Positions 40,382-48,897 of a stretch of DNA of 64,000 nt are shown here, piece after piece. Made by a program: the position numbers and the translations under genes. Source of the stretch: Gemmatimonadota bacterium (GTDB lineage Bacteria > Gemmatimonadota > Gemmatimonadetes > Palauibacterales > Palauibacteraceae); the NCBI GenBank assembly GCA_022820995.1, contig JAJEEM010000059.1:135677-199676 (forward strand), written 5' to 3'. Position 1 is the first letter of the stretch. Each line of letters starts with the position of its first letter. The notes beneath the pieces are model-generated. The model did not search any database. It was given only the letters and a program-made list of their open reading frames with translations, and was not told the origin of the DNA.

Positions 40382-43099
40382 ATGAGCGAAGAAAACGGAC
40401 GCAAGGATCAGGCTGAAACGCTGCCCGCCGAGAACGGCGGCGTCCTGGTCGAGATGAAGGTCACCGAGGTGGAGGGCGCCGAAGCGGCGGCCCCCGACGA
40501 AGGGACGGAACCCGGGCGCCAGACCGAATCGAAGCGCCTGCGGCTGCCGGTACTCCCCCTCCGGGGCACGGTCGTGTTCCCCGCCGTGGCCGCGCCGATC
40601 GCCGCGGGCCGGGAAAAGACGATGAAGGCCATCGACCGGGCGATCGCGGGGGACAAGCTCCTCTTCGCGGTCGCCCAGCTCGATGCCGAAATCGAGAGGC
40701 CGGACCCCGAGCACCTGTACCGCATCGGGACCGTGTGCCGAATCGCGCAGATGCAGAAGGTGCCCGGCGGCATCCAGATGGTCATCCAGGGGGACACCCG
40801 CGCCGCCGCCCTCGAGTATGCCGAGCGCGACGGATACCTCGAGGTCGTCGCGCGCGAGATGGACGACATGGACCCGCTCGACCCCGACGAGCGGGCATTC
40901 GCGGCCCTCTACAAGGAGGTCCATGAGAGAGCCGCGGAAGTCAGCCGCCTGCGCGGCGTCCCCAAGGAAATCGTCGATCACCTCCTGGGCGGGGTGTCGA
41001 CGGCCGGCGAACTGGCCGATCTCGTCGCCTTCTACACGGAGTTGGAGGTCGAGCAGAAGCAGGACCTTCTCGAGACGCTCGCCGTCGAGGCCCGGCTGCG
41101 CTCGCTGCTCGTGCACCTGCAGAAGCAGATCGGCCTGCTGGAGGCGCAGGAGGAGATCCGCGAGCAGGTGCAAGAGGAACTGGGGGAGAGGCAGCGCGAG
41201 ATCTTCCTCCGCGAGCAGATGAAGGCGATCCAGAAGGAGCTGGGCGAGGACATCGACTTCCAGGAGACGAACGACCTCCGCGAGCGCATCGAGGCGCTGG
41301 AGTTGCCGGAGGAGGCGCGCCAGGAGGTCGACCGCGAGCTTCGGCGTCTCGAGCGCATCCCGCGCGAGTCCGCGGAGGCCCAGGTCGTGCGGACGTACCT
41401 GGAGATCGTCGCGGATCTCCCCTGGTCCGAGACGACCGAGGAGCAGTTGGACATCCCTCGCGCCGAGGACATCCTGGAGCGGGACCACTACGGACTTCGC
41501 GACGTGAAGGACCGGGTCCTCGATTTCCTCGCGGTCCGGAAGCTCCAGGAAGAGGCGAGGTTGCGCGAAGCTCGCGAGCTGGAGGCCGAGGAGGCGGAGG
41601 CGGACGGCGACGGGGTGGCGGACGGCAACGCGGAAACCGGCGGCGACGCGGGGACGGACGGCGACGCGGAGAGCGAGGCGTCGGGGAACGGCGACGCGCC
41701 GGACGAGGCGGATGGGGCAACCTCCGATGAGGAGGAATCCGGCGAGGCGGAGGCCGACCCGGTGCCGGGATACGAGGACGACCGCGCGGGGGAGACGCTG
41801 CTCTTCGTCGGGCCGCCGGGCGTGGGCAAGACCTCCATCGCGCGTTCCATCGCCGACGCCATGGGCCGCAAGTACGTCCGCGTGTCGCTGGGCGGGGCGC
41901 GCGACGAGGCGGACATCCGCGGACATCGACGCACGTACGTGGGCGCGATGGCCGGCCGCATCATCGAGGGACTGAAGCGGGCGGGAACGAAGAACCCCGT
42001 GTTCCTCCTGGACGAGATCGACAAGCTGGGCGTGTCGTTCCAGGGCGACCCCTCGGCGGCGCTGATGGAGGTGCTGGATCCGGCGCAGAACGAGGCGTTC
42101 GTCGATCACTACCTCGGGGTGCCGTTCGACCTCTCGCAGGTGCTCTTCATCGCCACGGCGAACGTCTTCGAGCAGATCCCCGGCCCCCTGCGCGACCGGA
42201 TGGAGTCGATCGAGTTCCGCGGCTACACGGAAGCCGAGAAGCTCGAGATCGCGCGCCGCTTCCTCCTGCCGCGGCAGAAGCGGCGGAACGGCCTGCTCCC
42301 GGAGCAGCTCGAGGTCGATGAGGGCGCGATCCGCGCGATCATCACGCGCTACACCCGCGAGGCCGGCGTGCGGCAGCTCGAGCGCGAACTCGGGTCCGTC
42401 TGCCGGAAGTCCGCGCGGAAGATCGCGACGGGATCCGCGGAGGCGGCGGTGGACGCGGACGACCTGCGCGAACTGCTGGGCCGGCCGAAGGTGCATGCGG
42501 CCGAGAAGATGGAGGAGGATACGGTCGGCGTGGCGACGGGCATGTTCTACACGCCGGTGGGCGGGGACATCATGCTCGTCGAGACGAGGGTCCTGAAGGG
42601 CAAGGAGGGGCTCGTCCTCACGGGACAGCTCGGCGACGTCATGAAGGAGAGTGCGCAGGCCGCCCTCACCTTTGCGCGCAGCCACGCGAATGGGCTGGAT
42701 CTCACGGAGGAGCGGCTGCGGGACCACGAGATTCACATTCACGTCCCGGCCGGCGCCATCCCCAAGGAGGGGCCCTCGGCGGGCATCGCCATGGCGGTGG
42801 CGCTCGTGAGCGCCCTGGGCGACCACCCCGTGCGGCACGACGTTGCGATGACGGGCGAGATCACGCTCTCGGGACGGGTGCTCCCGATCGGCGGCGTGAA
42901 GGAGAAGGTGCTCGGCGCCGCCCGCGCGGGGATCGGGGAGATCATCCTCCCGGCGGTCAACGAGGGCGACCTGGAGGACCTCCCGGATCACGTGTGCGAG
43001 CAGCTCGAGTTCCACCTGGTGGAGACGCTCGACGAAGCGCTCGCCGCGGCGCTGGCCAACGGCTCGCTCGAAGAAGGGGCGCTCGCCTTCGCGGAGTGA
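40382..43099 (+). CDS. lon: ATP-dependent Lon protease with acidic insert
   Basis: 905 residues. Lon N-domain from about 45 (LPVLPLRGTVVFPAVAAPI), coiled helical region to about 395, AAA domain with Walker A GPPGVGKT near 477 and Walker B VFLLDEID, and protease domain with the catalytic Ser in PKEGPSAGIAM (Ser 799) and Lys in the KEK motif (840-842). Between the middle helices and Walker A, where bacterial Lon usually has 10-15 residues, there are about 70 residues (398-468) almost wholly Asp, Glu, Gly, Ala and Ser. Cytosolic degradation of misfolded and regulatory proteins. No heat-shock operator recognised upstream. Confidence 0.95.
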   Translation: MSEENGRKDQAETLPAENGGVLVEMKVTEVEGAEAAAPDEGTEPGRQTESKRLRLPVLPLRGTVVFPAVAAPIAAGREKTMKAIDRAIAGDKLLFAVAQLDAEIERPDPEHLYRIGTVCRIAQMQKVPGGIQMVIQGDTRAAALEYAERDGYLEVVAREMDDMDPLDPDERAFAALYKEVHERAAEVSRLRGVPKEIVDHLLGGVSTAGELADLVAFYTELEVEQKQDLLETLAVEARLRSLLVHLQKQIGLLEAQEEIREQVQEELGERQREIFLREQMKAIQKELGEDIDFQETNDLRERIEALELPEEARQEVDRELRRLERIPRESAEAQVVRTYLEIVADLPWSETTEEQLDIPRAEDILERDHYGLRDVKDRVLDFLAVRKLQEEARLREARELEAEEAEADGDGVADGNAETGGDAGTDGDAESEASGNGDAPDEADGATSDEEESGEAEADPVPGYEDDRAGETLLFVGPPGVGKTSIARSIADAMGRKYVRVSLGGARDEADIRGHRRTYVGAMAGRIIEGLKRAGTKNPVFLLDEIDKLGVSFQGDPSAALMEVLDPAQNEAFVDHYLGVPFDLSQVLFIATANVFEQIPGPLRDRMESIEFRGYTEAEKLEIARRFLLPRQKRRNGLLPEQLEVDEGAIRAIITRYTREAGVRQLERELGSVCRKSARKIATGSAEAAVDADDLRELLGRPKVHAAEKMEEDTVGVATGMFYTPVGGDIMLVETRVLKGKEGLVLTGQLGDVMKESAQAALTFARSHANGLDLTEERLRDHEIHIHVPAGAIPKEGPSAGIAMAVALVSALGDHPVRHDVAMTGEITLSGRVLPIGGVKEKVLGAARAGIGEIILPAVNEGDLEDLPDHVCEQLEFHLVETLDEALAAALANGSLEEGALAFAE

Positions 43100-43135
43100 C
43101 GGGCGGGAGGCCTCCGGCCAGGTGTCCGCCTCCGG

Positions 43136-43810
43136 CTAGCTGACCGCCTCCGGTCCCGCCGCGTATCCGACGATGTCCTCGATCGCGTCGAGCATGATGT
43201 GCGGGCGTTCGATCACCAGTTCCCGTTCCGAGAACGGCCCCCAGAGCGCCGCGATCGTCGTCACGCCGGCCGCGTGTCCCGCCCGCATGTCCCACACGGA
43301 GTCGCCCACGTAGGCAGCGGTCTCGGCGGCGGCGTCCAGCCGCTCCAGCGCCAGGCGGATGGGGGCCGGGTCGGGCTTGTGCGGCACGGGCTCGTCGGAC
43401 GTGACGATCACGTCGAACAGCGCCTGGTCCAGCGCGCACGCCGCCAGGCTTCGGGCCGTGCCGGCACTCGCCTTGCTCGTGACGACGCCCAGGCGCACGC
43501 CTCTTTCCCGGAGTTGAACGAGCGTCTCGGCGACACGCGGAAAGGAACGGATGAGCCGTTCGTGTTCGCGGAAGTTGTGGTCGATGTAGGTGTCGACCAT
43601 GGCCTGAACTTCCTCGGCCGTGTCCACCAGGTAGCCGAGCTGGGTCCGCAGCGGCTGGCCCAGCGTCCTCAGCCACACCTCGTCCGGAGGGGGATCGTCG
43701 AAGTGGGTCCGCATCGTATGCCGCCAGGACTCGGCGATGAGGTGGGTCGAGTCCACGAGGGTACCGTCGAGGTCGAACAGGATCGTGTCCAGCGGGCGGC
43801 GCGGTGACAT
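43136..43810 (-). CDS. HAD-superfamily phosphatase (phosphoglycolate phosphatase-like)
   Basis: 224 residues from ATG 43810. HAD motifs: LFDLDGTLVDST (I), VVTSKAS (II), KPDP (III, Lys) and YVGDSVWDMRAGHAAG (IV), with a helical cap inserted after motif I. This matches the Gph/PpaX group, which dephosphorylates 2-phosphoglycolate or pyrophosphate. It is convergent with lon and divergent from the phosphofructokinase gene by 90 bases. The specific substrate is inferred from group only. Confidence 0.85.
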   Translation of the reverse strand: MSPRRPLDTILFDLDGTLVDSTHLIAESWRHTMRTHFDDPPPDEVWLRTLGQPLRTQLGYLVDTAEEVQAMVDTYIDHNFREHERLIRSFPRVAETLVQLRERGVRLGVVTSKASAGTARSLAACALDQALFDVIVTSDEPVPHKPDPAPIRLALERLDAAAETAAYVGDSVWDMRAGHAAGVTTIAALWGPFSERELVIERPHIMLDAIEDIVGYAAGPEAVS

Positions 43811-43900
43811 GGGGAGCGAGGGTGCCGACCCGAGGGCGTAGCGTCAACCCCCGCAGCGAATGGCTTTGCCACGCGCGGGCGGAGCGCCGATAATCGGGCC

Positions 43901-45070
43901 ATGGACAAGAGGAAGGCTGTACCCGGCGACGACGATCCCGGGACGACCGCCCCGCGCGCGGGCGGAGCGGGAGAGATCAGGAAGATCGCGATCAACACCG
44001 GCGGCGGCGACGCGCCGGGGCTGAACGCGGTGATCCGGGCCATCGTGCTGAGCGCGCGCCGCCGCGGCTGGAGCGTGGTGGGCATCGAGAACGGCTACGG
44101 GGGCCTGCTGCCCGACGATCCCGGGCGGGTGATTCCGCTGGGGGCCGACGAGGTGCGGGGGATCACGCACCGCGGCGGGACGATTCTGGGGACGACGAAC
44201 CGCTCCGATCCGTTCGCATGGCCGGTGCGCCTGCCGGACGGTTCGATCGAAGCGCGGGACCGGTCCGGCGAGATCATCGAGAGCCTCCGGGAGCATGGCA
44301 TCGACGCGCTGATCGCGATCGGCGGGGACGGCAGCCTCGACCTCGCGCACCGGCTGTCGAAGCGGGGGCTCCCGGTGGTCGGCGTGCCGAAGACGATCGA
44401 CAACGACCTCTGCGGGACGAGCCTCACGTTCGGGTTCCTCACGGCGGTGGAGACGGCGACCGACGCGATCGGGAAGCTTCACTCCACGGCGGAGAGCCAC
44501 CGCCGCGTCATGGTGGTGGAGGTGATGGGACGGGACGCGGGATGGATCGCGCTCTACAGCGGGCTGGCCGGCTCGGCCGACGTCATCCTCATCCCCGAGA
44601 TTCCCTTCGACATCGAAAGAGTGTGCGACAAGATCCGGGAGCGTGAGGCGGCGGGGCGCGATTTCAGCATCGTCTGCGTGGCTGAGGGCGCGACGCCCGC
44701 CGGCGGCGAGATGGTGATGAAGACGGTCCCCGGCGGTGGCGCGGACGACCAGGAGCGGCTGGGCGGGCTCGGCGACATGGTGGCGCTGGAGATTGCCCGG
44801 CGCACGGGGAAGGAGACGCGGTCGCTGACGCTGGGCCACCTGCAGCGCGGCGGCCAGCCGACCTCCTACGACCGCGTCATCTCGCTGCGCTTCGGCGCCG
44901 CCGCCGTGCGGTGCGTGGCCCGCGGCCGATTCGGAACGATGGTCGCGCTCGATCCGCCTCACGTACGCGCGATCCCGCTCGGCGAAGCGCTCGCCAACCT
45001 CAAACTGGTCCCGGTGGACGGCGACATCGTGATGACCGCCCAGGCGATCGGGGTCAGCCTCGGCGACTGA
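43901..45070 (+). CDS. pfkA: 6-phosphofructokinase
   Basis: 389 residues. After a 25-residue charged start come IAINTGGGDAPGLNAVIRAI, GGTILGTTNR, IGGDGSLDLAHRL, VVGVPKTIDNDL and MGRDAGWIALYSGLAG. The GGDGS motif has Gly at the position that is Asp in pyrophosphate enzymes, which favours ATP, whereas PKTIDND has the Lys typical of pyrophosphate or mixed-clade enzymes (Gly in E. coli PfkA). This Gly/Lys pairing belongs to the so-called mixed or group III phosphofructokinases. Catalyses the committed phosphorylation of fructose 6-phosphate in glycolysis. Confidence 0.9.
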   Translation: MDKRKAVPGDDDPGTTAPRAGGAGEIRKIAINTGGGDAPGLNAVIRAIVLSARRRGWSVVGIENGYGGLLPDDPGRVIPLGADEVRGITHRGGTILGTTNRSDPFAWPVRLPDGSIEARDRSGEIIESLREHGIDALIAIGGDGSLDLAHRLSKRGLPVVGVPKTIDNDLCGTSLTFGFLTAVETATDAIGKLHSTAESHRRVMVVEVMGRDAGWIALYSGLAGSADVILIPEIPFDIERVCDKIREREAAGRDFSIVCVAEGATPAGGEMVMKTVPGGGADDQERLGGLGDMVALEIARRTGKETRSLTLGHLQRGGQPTSYDRVISLRFGAAAVRCVARGRFGTMVALDPPHVRAIPLGEALANLKLVPVDGDIVMTAQAIGVSLGD

Positions 45071-45136
45071 CCGGTTCTACACGCGCGGAACCTGTGCCTG
45101 AAGAACCTATATCACGTCAACGGGTAGAGGCTTGTC

Positions 45137-45262
45137 ATGAAACGGCCTCTCCGCGCTCCGCTCATCATCCTGGCCGCCGGTTGCAGCAACGCCCCACCGC
45201 TCCGTGGTCTGCCGGGCGCACAGGCGATCCCGAAGCGGCGTTGGACACGGATCGGAGCGTAG
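45137..45262 (+). CDS. Short lipoprotein-like ORF upstream of a lipoprotein gene
   Basis: 41 residues from ATG 45137 (MKRPLRAPLIILAAGCSN), ending at TAG 45260-45262. A basic n-region, hydrophobic core and lipobox LAAGC with Cys at 16 are present, with gtagagg upstream. It stops five bases before the next lipoprotein gene. It may be a small lipoprotein (like entericidin or Lpp-type mini-lipoproteins), a truncated gene, or a coupling leader. Confidence 0.4.
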   Translation: MKRPLRAPLIILAAGCSNAPPLRGLPGAQAIPKRRWTRIGA

Positions 45263-45266
45263 TGCG

Positions 45267-45860
45267 ATGAGGAGCAAAGCGACGCTGATCGCCACCATGT
45301 GTGTCGCCGTCCATGCGTGTTCGAACTCGCTCGAGACTCAAGATGCGACGCTCCTGATACAGGTGAACGCCCGGGAACAGCGACTTCCCTGGCCGCCGGA
45401 CGACAGCGGCCGGGAAGTGACGCTCGTCAATGCGCTCGACGATCCGCGCGGTTTGGCGGGCTTCGTACTCGAGATCGGCAGTGTCGACCCGCGCATGACG
45501 TTCACCGCTCCCGACTTCGCCGACGGCGTGCGGGAGTTCCGCGTGCCGGATTCCGGTGAGATGAGGTTCGCCGCACGGCTGGTGCAGGACGACCGTGTTG
45601 TCGCGGAAGGCTCAGGCGTGTGGACTCTCGAGCCGAACGTCGAGTGGCGACTAAGGGTGAACCGCGCGCCATTTCCGCCGGATCAACCGCTGGGGTTCAC
45701 GTTGAACGACATCAACAAGAGGAACCCGCCCTGCGGCTGGTGGTGGTGCTGGCGTAACTGGCGGTTCCCGATTACGGACGATGCAGCGAACTACGAGTAC
45801 GAGGCGCTGTGGCTGTCGCTTCACCGCATTCACCCCGACGAGTGCGTAGACGTTTGCTGA
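45267..45860 (+). CDS. Putative lipoprotein with Trp/Cys-rich region
   Basis: 197 residues from ATG 45267. Signal MRSKATLIATMCVAVHAC with a weak lipobox (Cys at 18). The middle is a beta-sandwich-like region (TLLIQVNAREQRL, MRFAARLVQDDRVVAEG). Near the C-terminus stands PPCGWWWCWRNWRF, five Trp and two Cys in 14 residues, followed by ECVDVC at the very end; the four cysteines could form two disulfides. No family recognised. The gene ends within a strong hairpin and is convergent with sodA. Confidence 0.55.
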   Translation: MRSKATLIATMCVAVHACSNSLETQDATLLIQVNAREQRLPWPPDDSGREVTLVNALDDPRGLAGFVLEIGSVDPRMTFTAPDFADGVREFRVPDSGEMRFAARLVQDDRVVAEGSGVWTLEPNVEWRLRVNRAPFPPDQPLGFTLNDINKRNPPCGWWWCWRNWRFPITDDAANYEYEALWLSLHRIHPDECVDVC

Positions 45861-45883
45861 GCGGCGTTGGGGTGCCGCTCAGC
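45856..45883. terminator. Strong hairpin between convergent lipoprotein and sodA genes
   Basis: GCTGAGCGGC and GCCGCTCAGC form a perfect 10-bp stem around an 8-base loop. The stem starts within the lipoprotein stop codon. There is no T tract, but the position suits a bidirectional terminator or a 3' mRNA-stabilising hairpin. Confidence 0.55.
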
Positions 45884-45926
45884 AAGGTCCGGGAGCGCCT
45901 GTGAACTGCTTCCGTAGCTGCTGGAC

Positions 45927-46538
45927 TCAGCCGGTGGCGGCGGCGTAGCGGGAGGCCACGGCGGCCCAGTCCACGACGTCCCAGAACGCGGCCAGGTAGT
46001 CCGCCCGGCGGTTCTGGTAGTTCAGGTAATACGCGTGCTCCCACACGTCCACGCCGAGGAGCGGGGTGTCTCCCTGCATCAGCGGGCTGTCCTGGTTCGC
46101 GGTGGAGTACACGGAGAGTTCGCCGCCGCCCCCGGCCACGAGCCACGCCCAGCCGCTGCCGAAGCGGGTGAGCCCGGCCTGCTGAAACGCCGCCTTGAAG
46201 TCGTCGAAGGAGCCGCAGGCGCCGTCGATCGCGGCCGCGAGGTGGCCCGAGGGGCCCCCGCCGCCGTCCGGAGACATCGACGTCCAGAACAGCGAGTGGT
46301 TCGAGTGGCCGCCGCCGTGGTTCCGCACGGCTCCGCGGATCGATTCGGGCACGTCGGCGATGCCGCGGAGCAGGTCCTCCAGGGAGAGGCTCGCAAGGTC
46401 GTCGTGACCCTCGAGCGCGCCGTTCAGCATGTTCACGTACACCTGATGATGCTTGCCGTGGTGGATCTCCATCGTGCGCGCGTCGATCGTCGGTTCGAGC
46501 GCATCGTGGGCGTACGGCAGGTCGGGCAAGGCGTGCAT
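45927..46538 (-). CDS. sodA: Superoxide dismutase, Mn/Fe family
   Basis: 203 residues from ATG 46538, preceded by gaggaggtagg. Metal ligands are in the usual places: His in [13 protein letters not shown], His in [12 protein letters not shown], and Asp and His in [13 protein letters not shown]. The [10 protein letters not shown] form and the nearby residues favour Mn or cambialistic use, though metal choice cannot be fixed by eye. It detoxifies superoxide in the cytosol. No signal peptide. A hairpin lies in its 5' leader. Confidence 0.93.
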   Translation of the reverse strand: MHALPDLPYAHDALEPTIDARTMEIHHGKHHQVYVNMLNGALEGHDDLASLSLEDLLRGIADVPESIRGAVRNHGGGHSNHSLFWTSMSPDGGGGPSGHLAAAIDGACGSFDDFKAAFQQAGLTRFGSGWAWLVAGGGGELSVYSTANQDSPLMQGDTPLLGVDVWEHAYYLNYQNRRADYLAAFWDVVDWAAVASRYAAATG

Positions 46539-46559
46539 CCTACCTCCTCGGAATCAAGA

Positions 46560-46575
46560 GCCCCCGGTCGGGGGC
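46560..46575 (-). promoter_or_regulatory. Hairpin in the sodA leader
   Basis: GCCCCCG-GT-CGGGGGC is a perfect 7-bp inverted repeat, 20-odd bases upstream of the sodA start and about 9 bases before its ribosome site. On the minus strand it is followed by TCTTGATT. It could act as an attenuator, a 5' stabiliser or the terminator of an upstream transcript. Confidence 0.4.
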
Positions 46576-46734
46576 CATCGTGACGAAGACCGAATTCTTC
46601 AACCGTCTTCGGCAAGGTATGCGCGCGGTGGGGATCGTGACCAGCCGTCCCGCCTGCCCCGTGCGGTGACCCGATTCCCGCCGGTCTCGTCTTTCTCCTG
46701 TCCAATCGCTTCAACGATGGCAGGAGGGATCGCA

Positions 46735-47862
46735 GTGGCGGGAAGATGTCGTGCCCTGGTGGCGGGGCTGCTCGTACTGGCAGCAGCGGGTTGCGGGGAT
46801 GAACGGGGCATCGTCGGACCGCCGCTGCCCGATCCTCCCTTCGATCCGGAGTTGGCGGCGAACTCCATCTACTCGCTCCGGTTCGCCGCGGACAACGCGA
46901 TCGTGGCGCAGGTGCGGACGATCGCCGAGGTGCTCGGGCTGTCCGAACCCCGGTCGAATCGGGTCGCCCACTCGGAGCTCCGCGGCTCGTCCGATCGCGT
47001 CGGTCTCCTCCGGGCGCTCAAGCCGCGTTCGCTCGAACGGGCGGTGGCGAACGTTGCCGCGAGCCGCGCATCGGGCGGGAAGACGCCGCTCTTCCCGATC
47101 AATTTTCTCGGCAAGGAGTTCATCTTCGACGCGTCCGTCGACGCGTACGTGGAGTACGGGGACGGCGGTCCGGAAAACGGGGTCAGGTTCGAGTTGTATG
47201 TCGTCGATCTTTCCTCCGGTCTCCCCGCGCTTCCGCTGCAGCCGTTCGGATTCGTGGATCTCACGGACGAGAGCGACGCGGTGTCCGCGCGGTTGCGGGT
47301 GCGGGCTTTCGACACGAGCGGGGGCGGGACCCGGCGCGTCGCGGACTACGTCGTGGACGGCGCCTTCGCATCCGACGCGAACGGCGTGTCGGTGAGCCTG
47401 CTCGCCGAGGGCTTCGCGGAAGACCATAACGGGCGCTTCGACTTCGAACTCGACGAGCTGCTTGAGTTCGATGACGCGGCCGGCATGACCCATGTCAAGT
47501 CGAAACACCGCGTGCTCTCGGCCGAGGCGACCGAGGTGCGATTGCAGGTCGGCGGCGGCCTGTCGGCGGATGGGTCGCACGCGGATCTCGTCTTCCGCAT
47601 GGACATCGATGGCTCGGCCGGGCGTACGTTCGTCGACCTCGCCGTCGTGAACGGGGCGCAGGAGGGAGAGATCCGCCAGGCGGGGCGCGTGGAGGCCCTC
47701 GTGGAGGGCACCGTCGAAGCGCCTGTCTTCGTCGATGCCGCGGGACGGGGATTCACCAACTCCGAACTTGCGGCCCTCGACGAAATCCTGTTCGGCATCG
47801 ACGACGTGCTGGCCTTCGCGGGCGAGGCCTACGTTCCGCTCGCCGACCTCTTCGCCTACTGA
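46735..47862 (+). CDS. Putative lipoprotein, unknown function
   Basis: 375 residues from GTG 46735, chosen because caggaggg lies at proper distance; ATG 46717 is the in-frame alternative. Signal VAGRCRALVAGLLVLAAAGC is a textbook lipoprotein leader (Cys 20). The mature protein is beta-rich (FIFDASVDAYVEYGDG, RFELYVVDL, VSARLRVRAFDTSG, VRLQVGGGLSADGSHADLVFRMDIDG) and may be a lipid- or protein-binding barrel or sandwich. No family recognised. Convergent with the flavoprotein gene 11 bases away. Confidence 0.7.
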   Translation: MAGRCRALVAGLLVLAAAGCGDERGIVGPPLPDPPFDPELAANSIYSLRFAADNAIVAQVRTIAEVLGLSEPRSNRVAHSELRGSSDRVGLLRALKPRSLERAVANVAASRASGGKTPLFPINFLGKEFIFDASVDAYVEYGDGGPENGVRFELYVVDLSSGLPALPLQPFGFVDLTDESDAVSARLRVRAFDTSGGGTRRVADYVVDGAFASDANGVSVSLLAEGFAEDHNGRFDFELDELLEFDDAAGMTHVKSKHRVLSAEATEVRLQVGGGLSADGSHADLVFRMDIDGSAGRTFVDLAVVNGAQEGEIRQAGRVEALVEGTVEAPVFVDAAGRGFTNSELAALDEILFGIDDVLAFAGEAYVPLADLFAY

Positions 47863-47873
47863 TCCGAGGGGGG

Positions 47874-48860
47874 TCAGGCGGCGGCGATCTCGTTGAGGGC
47901 GCGGCGGACGAGCACGGGGATCATGGCGCGGCGCCACTCCGGATCGACCGTGATGTTGGAGAGCGGGTGACACTGGCGGAACGCCTGCTCGGCCACCGCC
48001 TCGATCACGCTCGCGCCGAGGCGATTCCCCACGGCGGCGTCCTCGACCTTCCCGACGTGGCGGGGATAGGCGCCCATCGCTGAGACGACGAGGCGAAAGT
48101 CGGACACGCGGCCGTCGTCGTCGCGCGCGACGCGCACCGCCAGGTTGGCGAGGGGAAAATCGATCGCCGCGCGGGGCCGGAGTTTCTGAAACGCAATCTG
48201 CGTACCTGGGGGCGGCCGCGGAACGCGGATCGCGACGACGAGTTCGCTCCTCCCGATGGATCGGTTCCAGATCCCGTCGGAAGTGAAGAACCGCCGTATC
48301 GGCACGTCGCGCGTCCCGTCCCCGTCCGCGACTTCGAGGACCGCGTCGAGCACCGCGAGCACGGGAGGCGTATCCGCCGAGTGCGCCGCGACGCAGCGGG
48401 TGCCGCCCTTCACGACGTGGCAGAGGTCGCCGTCCTTCTTCAGGCAGTAGCCGAGCGCCTTCCGCCAGAACTTCGTCTGGTTGTAGTACGCGCACCGCGT
48501 GTCGAGACAGACGTTGCCGCCGATGGTGCCGACGCGCCGCAACTGCGGACCCGACACGAGTTCGGCGGCCCGGGCCAGGCTGGGGAGCTGCGCGAGGATG
48601 TCCGGGTGGGTCGCGACCGAAGTCAGCGTCTCCGCCGCCCCGATGCGGATCTCGTCCGCGGTGGAGACGATCCCGCGCATCTCCCGCACGCGGCTGAGGG
48701 CGACGAGGTGGCCGGGCGTGAACAGCCCGTGCTTCATGTTGGGGACGAGGTCGGTCCCCCCGGCGATGGGCATCGCGTCGTCGCCATGGTGGGCGAGCAG
48801 CGACAGCGCCTCGTCGAGCGCGCGCGGCATGTGGTATTCGTACGGATGAAGCCTGAGCAT
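47874..48860 (-). CDS. Molybdenum-hydroxylase FAD subunit with iron-sulfur insert, HcrB-like
   Basis: 328 residues from ATG 48860. FAD-binding motifs of the xanthine-dehydrogenase medium subunit are intact: PIAGGTDLVPNMK and GTIGGNVCLDTRC. Unlike ordinary CoxM/XdhB proteins, it has the extra loop seen in 4-hydroxybenzoyl-CoA reductase beta subunit, with cysteines at 123, 139, 147 and 156, spacing 16-8-9, which in HcrB carries a [4Fe-4S] cluster. HcrB works with a Mo subunit (HcrA) and a [2Fe-2S] subunit (HcrC); neither gene is adjacent. It may pair with subunits elsewhere on the chromosome. Role in aromatic-CoA metabolism is an inference. Confidence 0.82.
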   Translation of the reverse strand: MLRLHPYEYHMPRALDEALSLLAHHGDDAMPIAGGTDLVPNMKHGLFTPGHLVALSRVREMRGIVSTADEIRIGAAETLTSVATHPDILAQLPSLARAAELVSGPQLRRVGTIGGNVCLDTRCAYYNQTKFWRKALGYCLKKDGDLCHVVKGGTRCVAAHSADTPPVLAVLDAVLEVADGDGTRDVPIRRFFTSDGIWNRSIGRSELVVAIRVPRPPPGTQIAFQKLRPRAAIDFPLANLAVRVARDDDGRVSDFRLVVSAMGAYPRHVGKVEDAAVGNRLGASVIEAVAEQAFRQCHPLSNITVDPEWRRAMIPVLVRRALNEIAAA

Positions 48861-48897
48861 GTTCGGCAAACTATCGTATGGGCCGGATGGCGCTCAA

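Noticed and set aside
40147-40416. An 89-codon frame (MAKSRSTAKQAPLAAV...) just before and overlapping lon
   Set aside because: No convincing ribosome site, a low-complexity Gly/Arg middle and overlap with the well-supported lon start. Most likely untranslated leader, although the Lys-rich first 15 residues look protein-like.
43100-43160. Repeated CCGCCTCCGG units downstream of lon as a regulatory array
   Set aside because: Three short imperfect copies partly inside the convergent HAD gene's 3' end; too short and too GC-typical to call.
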